DNA of 64,000 bases, taken from assembly GCA_050084515.1 (NCBI GenBank), contig CM114274.1, forward strand, positions 18,290,001 through 18,354,000, in the 5' to 3' direction. Positions 11,801 through 22,359 of this stretch are shown here, in pieces (position 1 is the first letter of the stretch; each line of letters begins with the position of its first letter). The translations under genes were made by a program, and so were the position numbers. The DNA is from Blasia pusilla (lineage: Eukaryota; Marchantiophyta; Marchantiopsida; Blasiales). The notes under the pieces were generated by a model, which saw only the letters and a program-made list of their open reading frames with translations, had not been told where the DNA came from and made no database searches.

Positions 11801-12582
11801 TCCGCCCTAGTATACGCCATCTCTGCCTCAAATTTTCCTTCGGCGTCCTCTTCTGTTGCTCCTGGCATTGCTGCCATCTCCTGGTGTTCATTACGTGCAG
11901 CTGAAACTGTTTCATCATTATTCCTGCGCAAGAGTACTGGTGCTGGTCGAGTTGGTACCGGTGACATCCTCATCTCGGGGCCGCCTCCTGGTAAAAGCGT
12001 GTTAGCATCCAAGACCCCTTTCTCAAGCCGAGAGCTGCCTTGCGCGTCATTGGGTATGCATTGCTCGGCGGGTTTCTGTGTCGAGGCTTTGTCTCGAGCG
12101 CCAGGGTACTTCAGGGCTCGCACTAGTGCAGCAGTAGGTGAGGTCTCTTTCTTCGCTGTAACACCTTGTTTGTCAACGTACTCTTTAGAAAGTCTCCGCC
12201 GACGAGCTATGATTTCGTCGACGGTACGCTTTTTGTTTGATTCGCTCGGAGACGGGATGGGTTCTTGTGGTGGACATTTGAAGTCATTCGCAAGACCACT
12301 TTCCGTAATATGCCCCGATCCGCGACCATTCTGCACGTTCAATCCCGACCCATTGCTGCCGCTTGGCTGGAGAATGACGTTGGCTGGAGAACGACTCTCC
12401 TTTAGTTCCACCCCTTGGTTTGCGGATTCCAGCGCTCTCAGTAGCGCGCTCGAAGGGGACATTTGGCCCCTCGTCGATTCGTCGCTTTGCCGGGACTGGT
12501 ACGCGCCCGTGAGCTTCCGCCGTCGAGCAACGATTTCTTCTACAGAAGGCTTCGAATTGGTGCGTTGACTGGGTGAAGACAT
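8872..12582 (-). CDS. Large uncharacterised protein with RING-like and Cys-rich zinc modules
   Basis: A single uninterrupted 1236-codon frame, far too long to be open by chance, and clearly richer in GC than the surrounding mobile elements. Seen in order: two related ~40-residue segments (12-55 and 119-160; EEIVARRRKL and DEIIARRRRL, each followed by an SPxxALxRAL element); four short EGKFEA-like repeats (248-355); a basic SH3/Tudor-like stretch (398-452; VGEVVIIKRDRHSWVFARV); a RING-like finger (536-579; CSIC, then CNHSCHLNC, then CPIC); two CxC...CPxC zinc-ribbon-like modules (591-617 and 698-721); a long Ser/Pro-rich region (746-930); and repeated DSLNWRITPAQL / DSMSLWMTPERI elements (951-1057). 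No signal peptide or membrane segment is seen. A ubiquitin-ligase or chromatin-reader role is possible from the modules but is inference; I cannot name the family. The start is the first Met of the frame; no intron is needed. Confidence 0.75.
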   Translation of the reverse strand: MSSPSQRTNSKPSVEEIVARRRKLTGAYQSRQSDESTRGQMSPSSALLRALESANQGVELKESRSPANVILQPSGSNGSGLNVQNGRGSGHITESGLANDFKCPPQEPIPSPSESNKKRTVDEIIARRRRLSKEYVDKQGVTAKKETSPTAALVRALKYPGARDKASTQKPAEQCIPNDAQGSSRLEKGVLDANTLLPGGGPEMRMSPVPTRPAPVLLRRNNDETVSAARNEHQEMAAMPGATEEDAEGKFEAEMAYTRAEEIPGGGREKLAKASETSEEQKEGKFEAGPSGKLFTSGGNRESGRDGDKNFEGQVVKTAAGRVRVEAQGSGAQSRPAQHSKISTSGGDPARNFEAPQAPERLRLQKGGHGEHMSLGSGEANRKICIIPPPRRRVSLSEYKVGEVVIIKRDRHSWVFARVRKLTSRGIKAWVPHLQITVNVPTELMYCHLRKLDDDLQGLSSLAATVVSADSQGSTGAANVGQEQGKPLLATLQEVEILKDKLLLTPPCRKNRLYLVTPAHLAHRHLYHPPQCISPCSICFLGMTPMEAHTPWDCNHSCHLNCFEQSVQRSRSSLCPICQETHNREWKSMACECGFVGFVEIRIDKEDQTRPVKCPFCQQLSLHISPSRGSPSPAAKLLPENWSGPDGDATWSDDRREGLPASAPGMETSEVGLKAEGSPKTWRRKLNVDVCEWRAINCDCGLRAIVRRNPDPDKSPICPACLRPAPSSSTPCKEVILRTLLGYSPPASTSTSPSRSSDPSPPLCPVSAMGNSSIPESEPPPDSSFPSSSTVTPQPSSILVQELSPSSQTSSLDSPSTSPSPSPSSNPGAQQATSRGLQSQSSRSPSRTSSVRPPLLIPGSALSDAQERSPSSPTASQLCSNSDNSKLAAQRSGTTSGTGNPGPLPISESPSSHGKIPCRPPNRQPRLPPTSSMLGKLSDLPTYRSHQLPADSLNWRITPAQLREHMTDLARKETEKIVQSVAQDPVPESVPQNEMMNYRMRKDLSATDSVPKCRTPAKIWETALEEVVRTEPNRPKFEKRDMPVDSMSLWMTPERIKTAQELQAEAGVQFPGPPSSTQTITEEDGTRETSHKMRKVEVIIERRQLRNECFKKLPLKLNVIPEDEEATQKLSPGYVIPSSTSASPASSSSATQAPGESPQLPTPMSLASRLQRFKAKAVQTASIPILPDNVSYPDQVCATTGNPWVTVVKDGQTTQTQVQKELELKAKEIENKQERH

Positions 12583-13759
12583 GTTCGCTCCTCGTCATCT
12601 ACTCATGATTTATCTTCGACATAACCACCTTTTTTGGTGGTAAACCCCAATTACCCGAAACCCTCCTCAACTTGGAGAGGCGGGGAAGTAGAACTGTCTT
12701 TGGGATGCAGCTCCCAGACACCAGGGATATCAGGGGATTTTGGACTCTCACCCTCGTATGAAATGTCGGGTTGCTCGGAGCTGCACATTCTGGACAGCGT
12801 TCGCCGTCGATCTATGGTGGAGTCGGCGTTGGACGTCTTATGTCCATAACCCTATCTCGATTGATTCCGCTGTCGCGGTGAGTTTATCCGGATGGTTGAT
12901 GTCCGATAAACAATCCGGGCCTCATCGTTTGAAGCAGCTAGATGTTCAGTACCGGGTTAGGGTTCATAAATTGCTAAGGAATTCCGCATCCCACTTTCGA
13001 TTGAAGACGCTAAATCATAGTCGATCAAGTGGCTTTAATTCGAGAAGGACGCCTGGCAGACAATTGCATGGAAGGAAAGTGGGAAAGAGGTCTACGCTCA
13101 TCAAATGCGAAACTCCGAGTCAAGGATGGTCCACAAAAAATGTGGACCACCCTTGAATCAACTTGTCCACCAACCCCAATCGTTCCAGATCTACCGGAAT
13201 CCGGAGGCGTCTGGAACATCTGCAACTTCGTAAGAAGTACGACAATTGGAACCATTCGTGGAGCGTGGAGAGTCCATGTTCCTCGACCCTTGAGAGTTTA
13301 GGGTTTGCAACTCTGAACTGTCGGATTTGCAGTCCTCAGATAGGAGGGAATTGTATCCAACGGGAACCGATTGTTTGTGCGATGGTAGTGAGTTAAGCGG
13401 AATCTCATTTTGGTCACATGAAGCTCCAGATTTCCAAATTGGACTAATGGACAGAGACGTTTGACGAGCCGATGTTAAACAGTTATACGAACGAAAACAG
13501 GTGCTCGCGTTTATGGCACTCCACGTCCTAACGACAGAGAACGTCACGTACTTTCTAACACAGAGTTACAGGAATGAGACTTCGACTTAGTTACCCCCCA
13601 TTGTAGAGTGTGTAATATCCAACCAAACTTTCCAATTTACCGGATCCCACAGTCAATTCCGTAACTGACTTGGCGCTCCACTAACCCGTTGTTGCATCCG
13701 ACGGATCCCCCAAAGGGAGTTGGAGCACTAGTCACTTGGTTGATTGCCATTACGCCTTG
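12583..13759. other. Upstream region of the large RING-like gene; no gene seen
   Basis: Moderate GC content with several short open frames that show no family resemblance. It should contain the promoter and 5' leader of the divergent minus-strand gene, but I cannot point to a TATA box with confidence. It contains one strong hairpin at 13120-13156. Confidence 0.4.
13120..13156. repeat. 16-bp-stem inverted repeat
   Basis: TCAAGGATGGTCCACA and TGTGGACCACCCTTGA form a 16-bp stem with one mismatch around a 5-A loop. It could be the core of a tiny foldback element or a structured RNA; nothing flanking decides this. Confidence 0.6.
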
Positions 13760-14008
13760 CAAATTGCACCGGTAGATGGTTCACCCATCCATCACCGATT
13801 GCCATCTTGGCCGATAAGAGACCATCTCCTCCTAGAAAGCAAGGATGAAACCAAGAGGGTACAATCGTACTCCCTACCAACACATCATACAATTCTGCCG
13901 ATATTGTAATTGCTTGAGGGCATACCATTACACTATCTGACTCATGCTCGCGCTACAGTCTAACAACAAACTCCTATCGAGTCATATTCTACGTGGGTGA
14001 TCACTAGA
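13760..14008 (+). repeat. Dispersed repeat family R1, copy 1
   Basis: About 250 bp that aligns, in the same orientation, with 57880-58130. Shared blocks include CACCCATCCATCACC, an AAACCATCTCCTCC-like block and the GAGTCAT...TACxTGGGTGA end. Roughly three quarters of positions agree by eye. No coding sense was found in either copy. Confidence 0.65.
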
Positions 14009-14785
14009 AAAAAATGGTATTTATATGACTAGAAAAAATGACTCGTTACATTCACATCATACAAACCATGACTTAATATGATTGATAACTCCAACGCTCT
14101 TAAAAGACAAGTCACATTTTACGATGGCTTACTTGATTATAGTCATTTATTCGTCCGTAGTCATGCACAAATAATCATGATTGGTTTGAATTATACATGT
14201 GATGTGGAAACAATGACAAAGTATTTGTGACACTTGTACATAACATTAATTATATTGAAATCCACATCACGTATTGACGTGGAAAATGCAATAGATTATC
14301 ATTATAACAAGCTATTTTTATGACTTATGACTCAATTTCAATAATTTTTTACTTGTGTAGTCATTATATAACTCCCTTGAGTCATTTAAAAAATTTTAAT
14401 TAAGAGAAATTGTATTGAGATTGATGTGTAATCATTGATTAACTTTGATCTCAATGACTGTCAATCACTGTCTAGAATATATAACTAGTTGTGGGGCTCT
14501 ATTCCCAAAGGTTGTAAAAAGAATCTATTGTGTGATATATTTTAGATTTTTTATTACAAAGTAGCGTGTAACATTATAAGAAATATAGGAGCTACAATAC
14601 AACTTGGTGAAAGAAGGGTAAATTTATTAGTATGAAAGGAGAAAAAGACCCACATTATTGATGAAGAAATAGAATTATTTTTCCAAAAATTGAAAAAAAA
14701 ATCAAAAGTTCATTGAAGAAATTTTTCACCATGGATGAAAAACGTGTTTAATTTTCTAAGTTTTCTAATAGAAAACTCATGTAAA
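14009..14785. other. AT-rich non-coding stretch with scattered AGTCAT/ATGACT words
   Basis: No gene is seen. The first 400 bases are dense in ATGACT and AGTCAT words like those of the 6.2-6.7 kb and 15.5 kb arrays but without a regular period. The rest is AT-rich with poly-A runs. Confidence 0.4.
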
Positions 14786-15173
14786 TGTGAGAAAATAGAA
14801 AGTGACGAAATCACTGAAATCCTGACAAAACTTAGAGATACAAAGTGGCCTAGTCCGTCCGTGCGCTCACAGAAGAGCTTTGATGGAACCTGAACATGGA
14901 GATAACTCGACATCCGAGAATGCGCTACCGCTACGGCTCGCGACTATTTCACTACTCGGGAAACTAGGTTTTTTACCTATTTTTCTTCATTTCTATTAAT
15001 AGAAAAATTTAGGGTTAGATAATCCTAGTAACGCTACTCCGTAAACCACCTACGTCATATTACTATGAATCCTTCGACGTCTAAGTAGGAATCATCAATC
15101 TAGGCTTCTCCTCATACAAAGGGGCCCTATCAGATTAATGGTGCTGAGAGAAGTGGATGTTGAGAATCCAGGA
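14786..15173 (-). repeat. Solo LTR of the Copia-A family
   Basis: In reverse orientation this matches the Copia-A LTR over its full length: TGTGAGAAAATAG at the left is the complement of the LTR 3' end, and TGAGAATCCA at the right is the complement of its start. No internal retroelement sequence flanks it, so it probably formed by recombination between two LTRs. It lacks the hairpin block of 4842-4876. I could not find a matching target duplication; the last three bases at the right end have diverged. Confidence 0.85.
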
Positions 15174-15485
15174 TGATCACCTTTTTTGGACTAAATGCAA
15201 TCATATTCTCTCAAATAGTACTTACAGTTGGCAGGCCATCCAAACACAGTCCAATAAAAGTGCTTAGTGTGAAAAGATCTCAATGATGTTATATCCTTCT
15301 TTGTTACTTGCAATAGGCCAACCAGCAACCGGCTGTATGCCAAGATTTGGATGGGGAGTATGAATTGACCAATGTACTTTTAAAGAAAAAAAATTTCATA
15401 ATTATAACTATTATAACCACACATATGACTACCCAACAAGAGACATAAAAATATATGATTGAAACAATCATATTAAATGAATCTA
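15174..15485. other. Non-coding flank between solo LTR and 21-bp array
   Basis: No gene is seen. The region grades into loose copies of the 21-bp unit (CATATGACT words) from about 15420. Confidence 0.4.
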
Positions 15486-15670
15486 ATCATATGCTCGTGA
15501 CTACCAGAGTCATAAAAATGACTAACAAAGTTATTGGTATGACTGACCGAGGTACGCATATAACTACCATAGTCATGCATATGACTCGTAGAGTTATACA
15601 TGCAACTTCCAGAGTCATGCATATGATTGGCACAATTATAGATGCGACTTCCCAAGTCATGCAACGTCAG
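15486..15670. repeat. 21-bp tandem repeat array, copy 2 (about eight units)
   Basis: Exact 21-bp spacing is seen at 15509, 15530, 15551, 15572, 15593, 15614, 15635 and 15656, with a looser unit before. The best units have the core GTCATGCATATGACT plus six variable bases. It is the same family as 6683-6787. The core is close to its own reverse complement. Both strands are open in one frame only because the period is divisible by three. Confidence 0.85.
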
Positions 15671-16735
15671 TGGAGGTGGGGAGATTAGTTTTCAAAGGAT
15701 CTTGAGCATCCGCGATTTTCTCTCCAGCAAAGGCTGCCTCTTACTGTGTATGTATGTTGAACTCTTTCACAAGATCATCATTGTTGTAGTTTCTCACATT
15801 CATTTCCTACGTGAGCGCTCCTGTACCACTGTGAAAAGAAATCATGTCGGTAGTACGAGCGGCTCAGTTGCATCCGCATGGTGAGAGGGATCTCTCTACA
15901 TGAGCGTCAAATCTAGATGAGAATCTGCTTAGGGTATGAGCAATGCGCAATGCACCAAGCGAGTCTCCCTTATCAAGAGAATCCTCATGGAGTGGTAATC
16001 CAGTTCTCCCCAACAATCAGCTTTTTCGAAGCTACTCCAATCTAATGACTTATGCCTTCACGCTAGCTAGGACAAAAATGGAGATCCTTCAAGCTGAGGG
16101 ATTCTTGATTTAGACTTCTACCTCATGTGGATGGTCCGCCGTAAGAAATGATGCCTTCGTTCTGGTACACATCGCCGTTGCACGTGCTCCCCATAATTTG
16201 GTCAGGCCCATTTGAAAAAAAAATTCTACCAGATGCAGTTTGAACCTCTGATCTCTATAGCTATGATGCACCTCAATGTTTCACCTTCAGCAAGTTAATG
16301 GGTTGGAACAAAATCTTTTCGAAATTTTTCTTGAGATATCAACGAGGAGGATTGTGCAGAAGTTGCTACTTCCATCCTCGTCGAGCTCAGTTTTCTTTTG
16401 CGTGCGGTGTCATCAAGCTCGAGGAAGCGATGAGTCTGGATTTTTGTGCTTGAATATTTTTATTTTCCTAGTCGATTTCATTGCCGATTCACACCCCTAA
16501 TTCAAGCTCGTGAGATATGTGCAATCTTTTTTTTGTCTATGGGGCGACTGCAAGACGGCGGTTATTGTAACATCTTCACCCCGACCGCGATTCTGAACAG
16601 AATCTCTGGTGGTGATTTTTTTCCACTCATAAGCCATTTTTCTACCATGAGATTATATGCCTACCATTACAAAAAATGTTAAGATCCTAACATAAAGAAA
16701 AACCAAATCGTATAAAAACTTTGCGAGGTCCACTG
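15671..16735. other. No recognisable gene
   Basis: Short open frames occur (for example 16276-16500 on the plus strand) but none has a domain, a repeat of codon pattern or splice-linked neighbours. A poly-A run at 16214-16221 and poly-T near 16529 are unremarkable. Confidence 0.4.
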
Positions 16736-17100
16736 ATATGATTTCTTGAAAGATGTAATGATTGATTCATTCAAGTTCATTTCCGGCTTGGAATAATTGC
16801 AAACCATATGTTCATCCTATATGAAAAGTATTGTGGATGTATGAATCCTAGTTTGGAAGATGGTTGTTATTCATCATACATCAAACCTGTATTCTTTAAA
16901 AATTATGTAATCCCCGCCTTATGCATGTATGTGATGCCAATACCATTACCACGACATGGTAATGGCATTATAAGTGCATTACATAATTCTTCAAGAAATC
17001 ATTGCATAATGCATAGGGCTGGTATTATGTCATCTTTCAAGAAAACATTGCATAATTCAATCATGATGGCATGATAAAGGCATGGTAATACCAATAGACC
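16736..17100. repeat. Cluster of short direct and inverted repeats
   Basis: CCATTACCA at about 16945 pairs with TGGTAATGG at about 16960. The block TCAAGAAATCATTGCATAAT (about 16990) recurs as TCAAGAAAACATTGCATAAT (about 17037), and TTTCTTGAAAGATG near 16743 is its inverted partner. This resembles the remains of a small foldback transposon; ends are not defined. Confidence 0.4.
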
Positions 17101-17859
17101 TCTTACATAATGTCATGTCAGTTTGTACATGATTCCTTCTTATATAAGTCATATACTTAGTGTTAATCCTCTTCAACTTCTGTTGCTATTCATGATACAT
17201 TCTAGAATTGGAATTGAGAAGAAGTTTAATTGCTTCCATCGGGGATTTTTTCCGTCACATCCCTTCTAGAACATCGGAATGTCATTCCCCATCATCCCCT
17301 TCTATTGTTATTGTGGGGAGTGTATATGAAGAATCAATAAGTTACAAATACTACTCGTCATTCTATGCCTTCAAATCGAAACCTATATCATTGGACATTC
17401 ATACTAAATCCGCTAAGTGCCTTGGGCTTGGTGGAGTACACAAAATTAAGCTACCTCTAGTCTCATTTTTTGTCTTAAAAAAATTGTGTCTTCCACAAAG
17501 GCTTCCTTGGCTTCTCTCGAGATTCCAATCATTTATAGATCTTAGTTGGTTCTTTAGTATATTGATTGCAATCCACCATTTGGAAGAACATATCTTTATA
17601 AATGTGCTTATGTCCCTTGCATTCATCTAACTATGTTATACAAAAATAGACTAGAGAGCTTCAATAATCTTATTTTATTCTCCTATTGATCAACTTATGA
17701 ACTAATCAAGACATATCCTAAAATTTCCACTGATAGAATTTTTGGCCTAGATAATTTAGGTAATATTATGAGAAAAATTGAACGATTGGTCAAATTTATT
17801 GAGTTTCACCCTTCGCCAAGTGGAATGAATTCTTCTATCTTGTTCTCATTGAGCATATC

Positions 17860-18836
17860 TTGTTCAGATATGAGACATTGCTTCAATCATTTAATATCAC
17901 TGTATGGACATACTTGTATGAGTGTATCTGTAGAGGTATTATAAAAGACATGAATGATATACATTCCCTCATTAAATCTCATTCTTCAGAGAACTTATGG
18001 AGTCGAGTCCATGAGGCTGAAATCCTTTCCAAGGCGATGGCCATCCTACATATAGAACTTGAGGAAGATGTAGGCTCTATTATTCCGGTAGCCCGATCAC
18101 TTTATATAGGAGTTCATGAACCAATGGATGACTTACCCTCTAAACCAAGCATAAGCTTATGAACCCAAAATAGGCCTTGCTATTCAATGAGTTGAGTAAG
18201 TTACAGTATGGTTTGATTCTTATTAAAGGAGCTCTTGGTTGTGGCAAATCTTTCTTAATTTCTTTCATATACAATTGTTGGAGATCCACGAGCATGTCAC
18301 CCTTGTTGGCAGCCACAATAGGTATTACTGTTGTACGTCTCAACCAAGATGCAACCACTATCCATTCAGCTTTTAGTATATGTGTTCATGGTGATCTATC
18401 TTCTATGCATGTGACCTATGGTACATGTGTTAAACTTAGATCAACTAAAGTAATTGTAATCGATGAATGTTCCATGTTCACCTCTAGGATTTTGCAAGTT
18501 GTACTTATGCACATTAATGATTTTGCAAAATATTATTCTCAAAATCCGTTTCGTGATAAGCTTCTAATTCTATTCGGAGATCTCTATCAACTTTTTCTTG
18601 TTTACAACCATAAAGTTTCTGATTTTTGTCATGGTTGCCATAGTAGCTCATCCATATTCCTAGAAAAAGTTATATCTTACGACCTAATAACACCAACTAG
18701 ACATGGTGGTGATCTTATCTACCACAAGTTTCTAACTTCTATGAGGTCTACTTTACCTACCGAGCAACAACAAATTGATGAATGCCTAGGTCTTGATTTA
18801 TATCAAAAGATGAAGCTACAGACTTCATCAACGTAG
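17860..18836 (+). pseudogene. PIF1-like superfamily 1 helicase remnant
   Basis: A degenerate DNA helicase of the PIF1/RecD kind. After a segment ending NPK, an in-frame TAG at 18171-18173 stands where such proteins have Gln (motif Q, NPKQ type), then a clear Walker A GALGCGKS at about 18228-18251, a strand-2 region with an HSAF box, Walker B VIVIDECSM near 18450 and motif III LILFGDLYQL near 18565. It differs from the two Helitron helicases of this window in Walker B (DECSM against DEAPM) and spacing, and lacks their downstream blocks. It is probably from a different mobile element. Upstream frames at 17208-17630 look partly open but are not recognised. Confidence 0.65.
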
Positions 18837-18839
18837 ATA

Positions 18840-19570
18840 CCATTGAGATCATGTTATCATTGTAATAATCAAATGCTCTCTCCAACCTTGAAAAACTCAA
18901 CATCAACTTTAAAGTCCTTAATAATATTAAATTCTTATTGGAACTTTAACTTGACTTGTTGTGTAATATCCCCAATATTCCTCAATATTCCCAATAATCA
19001 AGAGGTCATCAATATACAATGTAATGATAATCATATGGTTTTATCCTCTTAAGACATCTAGAGAGAAATAAGGATCAGAGAGTAAAGTCAAACTCTCATA
19101 GAATGTATGTAATCTTGCCCTCAGCCTCTTCAAACTTGCTTGATGTTGTATAGAGCTTTCTTTAATCTGCGTATGCGAATTGGAAACTTTTGTTGCTTAT
19201 ATTGAGGTGATTAAGCCATAAATACCTCCTTATACGAATCTTCATTCAAGAAGGCATTCCTAACATCCATATGATGTAGTCTATGCTTCTTACTTGTTGA
19301 TATTGTAATCAAAATTCTTGTAGTTTCCATCTTTGCAATAGGGCTAAATGTCTCTTCGTAATAGATACCATATTATTGTGCATAGCCTTAATTACCAACG
19401 TAGCTTTGTATATGTTCACTTTACCACCTTCATTATGCTTGACCTTGTAAACCCATCTACAACCAACAACTTCCTTAATATGAGGTTTATTGATCATCTC
19501 CCAAGTGACACTATGTTGGTGTCTTAATGTAGCAAGCTCTTCCTCCATGGCTTTAATCCATCGGATTGTA
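18840..19570 (-). pseudogene. Copia reverse-transcriptase fragment
   Basis: On the minus strand the segment 19548-19309 encodes the pre-RT signature (ALRH-like, TWEMINKP, EVVGCRWVYKVKHNEGGKV), continuing leftwards through a KNAFLNE-like block near 19250 and the YIDDLLII catalytic box near 19010. Stops and frame changes are frequent. No LTR is next to it. It belongs to the same broad lineage as Copia-B. Confidence 0.8.
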
Positions 19571-19611
19571 TATGAAAATTTTTCAAATCAACTCGGTTCT
19601 TGTTCTTGTCA

Positions 19612-20072
19612 TATGCATACACATCGCTACACGGCATACATTGCTATCACCGACTATAAGCACAAACGCACACGATATCATACTCACTCATGATATATGA
19701 ACACCGAGACAATCGAGCATCAAAATATCTTCATTAAATCAAGGTTATTCAAACGCTCTCGCACAAACTCCATCTATCTCTCTTGTCAAACCTAACCCAC
19801 TCTCTTAATGAGAGGCTTGGGTTACTCATAAGGCAAGGAGGACCATAACTCTGTCGCCTTATGCCAAGAGGTTCAACAAAGAGAGAATGAGCTCCAAAAC
19901 TTCTTTTCTTTGGGTATACCACTTTTGCTCTCCCAAATTTTCTCCATAGAAGCATATGCTCCTAGGTTACTTGTTTAGTTTTTACATACTATTGAGGATC
20001 AAGGATCGCTTCCCAAAATGGAAAGTCAACAATACTCCTAATAGGAACTTATCTGAAATAATAAGTTTCTCC
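19612..20072 (+). repeat. Dispersed repeat family R2, copy 1
   Basis: About 460 bp aligned with 56085-56574 in the same orientation. Shared blocks include GCATACACATCGCTACAC at the left, TAATGAGAGGCTTGGGTTAC in the middle and AGAGGTTCAACAAAGA further on. Its size and its position at the edge of a copia pol fragment make a degenerate LTR plausible, but there is no paired copy here, so this is inference. Confidence 0.7.
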
Positions 20073-22359
20073 CTTGAATTGAAAATTAAAAATTCTGAGA
20101 AAAAATCTTATACAAACAAATTTTGTTTAAAAATGTAGTTTTATCTCTTGAAAATTTAACTTTGTGTCTCTTTTCCTTTCCTTTTGAAAATGAAACATGC
20201 TTTAGTAACTCAAAAATCAAGGCACGTGAAATATGACTTTAAAATGTAAGAACCATAAACACCAATAATTTAATAAGGTTAATTTATAGCAATGTGTAAA
20301 AAATGGAGAATTTTTCGAAAGGAGCAACATAGTTTGCTTTCCTAGGGGAACGTTGGTCATGCTTATGTATACATAAGAATCAAAACATAAGGCTAGATCA
20401 AAATCATTACAATATGTGGCAAAAAAGACATTTATAGTATTATTGGAGAGTGTCTTCTTGATTTGCAAACACTGTTTGTTTCACACTTAACAACTAGGCA
20501 GCAAGAAATTGTTTCCCATATTATGGGCTACAAAGAAAAATTTTGAATTTGTGTACGGCATGATTAATCCTTCACTCCCGTGCATGGAAAATGTTGTAAT
20601 CTAGTAGATTCTTATGTTGAAATTTAGGTTAGAAATCACTTTCAAGGGTTGTTTTTGTGTTCAAATTTCAATTTTTAAAAATTTTACTATTTAGAACCCC
20701 TACAATAAATCGAATGCAAACTTGGAGAATGCGAGAACTTGCATTTGTAAAGTTGGATGTGAATTTTTTTTAATGTGGTAGGCATCCATCCTATTAATTT
20801 AATACTCTCATTAATAGATGTTAATAGAAGATTATTTCTAGTCTTTTTTCCACTTAATTAATTCTCGATTGTTTAGGATATGTTTGGAGTGTCATGATTA
20901 TATTAGTGTGTTACTCTCATTATATTTGTATGGTTCTCTTGTTATATTCGTGTTGCTTTCGGTAATCGCGGCCTCTCGGCGTGGAAAGCAATCACCTAAG
21001 GCGAAAACAACCTCCTCACATTAAATGGCATGTGCGGAATCGCCGTAAGCCCCATACTATTTATTCTCTTTTGAGACTCGAGTGACCATATCTAATATTG
21101 TTGCTGGACCAATGCTTGCTGGTAGCACATTTTTGTCTCCCTCCCATAACTTGCCACCACGACTTGCCAAGTGCATCGGAGAAAATGGTGTCTGTGTTCA
21201 TTTTTCCAACTGCATTGAAAGCGATTATGATGTCGACCTTTACGTTGCCCAATCTTATTGGAGAGAAGTGTGTCGAGGTGAATCTTGGCAGCCGCATCGT
21301 AGATCCGGGAAGATTCGAAGACCAGAGTGCTAGTGTTTATCTAGTTGTGCCAACAAGGCAAATAATTTCTCCACTGGGCAGAAACGCCGAGAATCCGTGA
21401 TTATCCATTCGCTGCCAACAAGACGTGGAATTTCTCCACCAGTCGATACTCAGGGCTTCTTCCGATCATATACACACGAGGAATCTATTGTTTTAGGTCG
21501 AGAGGTGTGAGAAGCGCCTATACGGATACGATTTTCAGAAAAGGTTGCCGAATGCGCAAACCTTTTCTCGGTCCCGGTTGATAACAACCCGTAGTTGAGC
21601 CTGTCTTTGTGTAAATGATGACGGTGAGTAGCTTTGGTTCGCATCGGTGAAAGTATACAGTAGGAACATTACGATGTACGGATGACAAGTGCGCACCCAC
21701 GGATGTGCACTGGGACCCGTCTAAACAAGAACTTTTATTTCCAAGCGAGTATCTCCCCCGACACTTGCGCTGTGCGGATTCGGACAAATCGTCTTTTGTC
21801 TTCGTTTGTCTTTCGCCCCGACTCTTGTGGCTTCGGTTTCCTAGCTTTCTTCGCCTTGAAGGCCAGCCGCCGACGTACACTTCACCCAGGATACCACAGA
21901 TCAAATCACTCAGGACACAAGCACGTGGAGAACAATATCTTTCTCTGTTCATAACCCAGCCTTTGCATCCATGACGATTTTTAACAGTGATAATCGGTGT
22001 GTAACTGTCCAATTGTACCTCGGTGTAGTCGCCACGGTATTCATCAATATCCAGAAGTGTCATCCGTTGTCACGGACTCTTTGGGAACTTTGATAAACGT
22101 CAACAAATAGAGCTGGGTACGGTCCCTGTTTCCTCGGCGGGCTGGCTGTTCCATTCTTATATCTGCCGTTGTTCATCTGAGCGAGGATCTGCTTTGCACA
22201 GAGTTTTCTGTTCATCTTATTCAATTTTCTTCGTGTCTCACAGGATTACTCTCCAGTCTGTCTGTATTTCTGTGCACGATTACCTTGGAAACAAATCGAC
22301 CCGGAGTGTCTCATATCTTTGACTCCTTGCCCACCTGAGGTCTGTCTCGTTGCAGCCAA
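20073..22359. other. Intergenic region upstream of the dioxygenase gene
   Basis: 20.1-20.95 kb is AT-rich with no gene. From about 20.95 kb the base composition shifts to higher GC and stays so up to the dioxygenase. An open minus-strand frame of 181 codons (22063-21518) lies here; it has no recognisable domain and probably falls in promoter sequence. The leader and promoter of the plus-strand gene should lie in the last few hundred bases. Confidence 0.4.

Noticed and set aside
11657-12568. Plus-strand open frame of 303 codons
   Set aside because: It lies antisense to the 1236-codon minus-strand frame, has no domain, and is open only because of the composition of the opposite gene.
15486-15670. 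CRISPR-like array of 21-bp repeats
   Set aside because: Units are contiguous with only six variable bases, not spacer-length gaps; the repeats vary; this is a plant nuclear sequence with no Cas genes.
17860-18836. Endogenous virus called from the PIF1-like helicase
   Set aside because: No capsid, polymerase or other viral gene is nearby; a mobile-element source is simpler.
21518-22063. Minus-strand frame of 181 codons upstream of the dioxygenase
   Set aside because: No recognisable domain, Cys/Arg/Ser-rich in an irregular way, and it lies where the promoter of the plus-strand gene is expected. Kept only as part of the intergenic entry.
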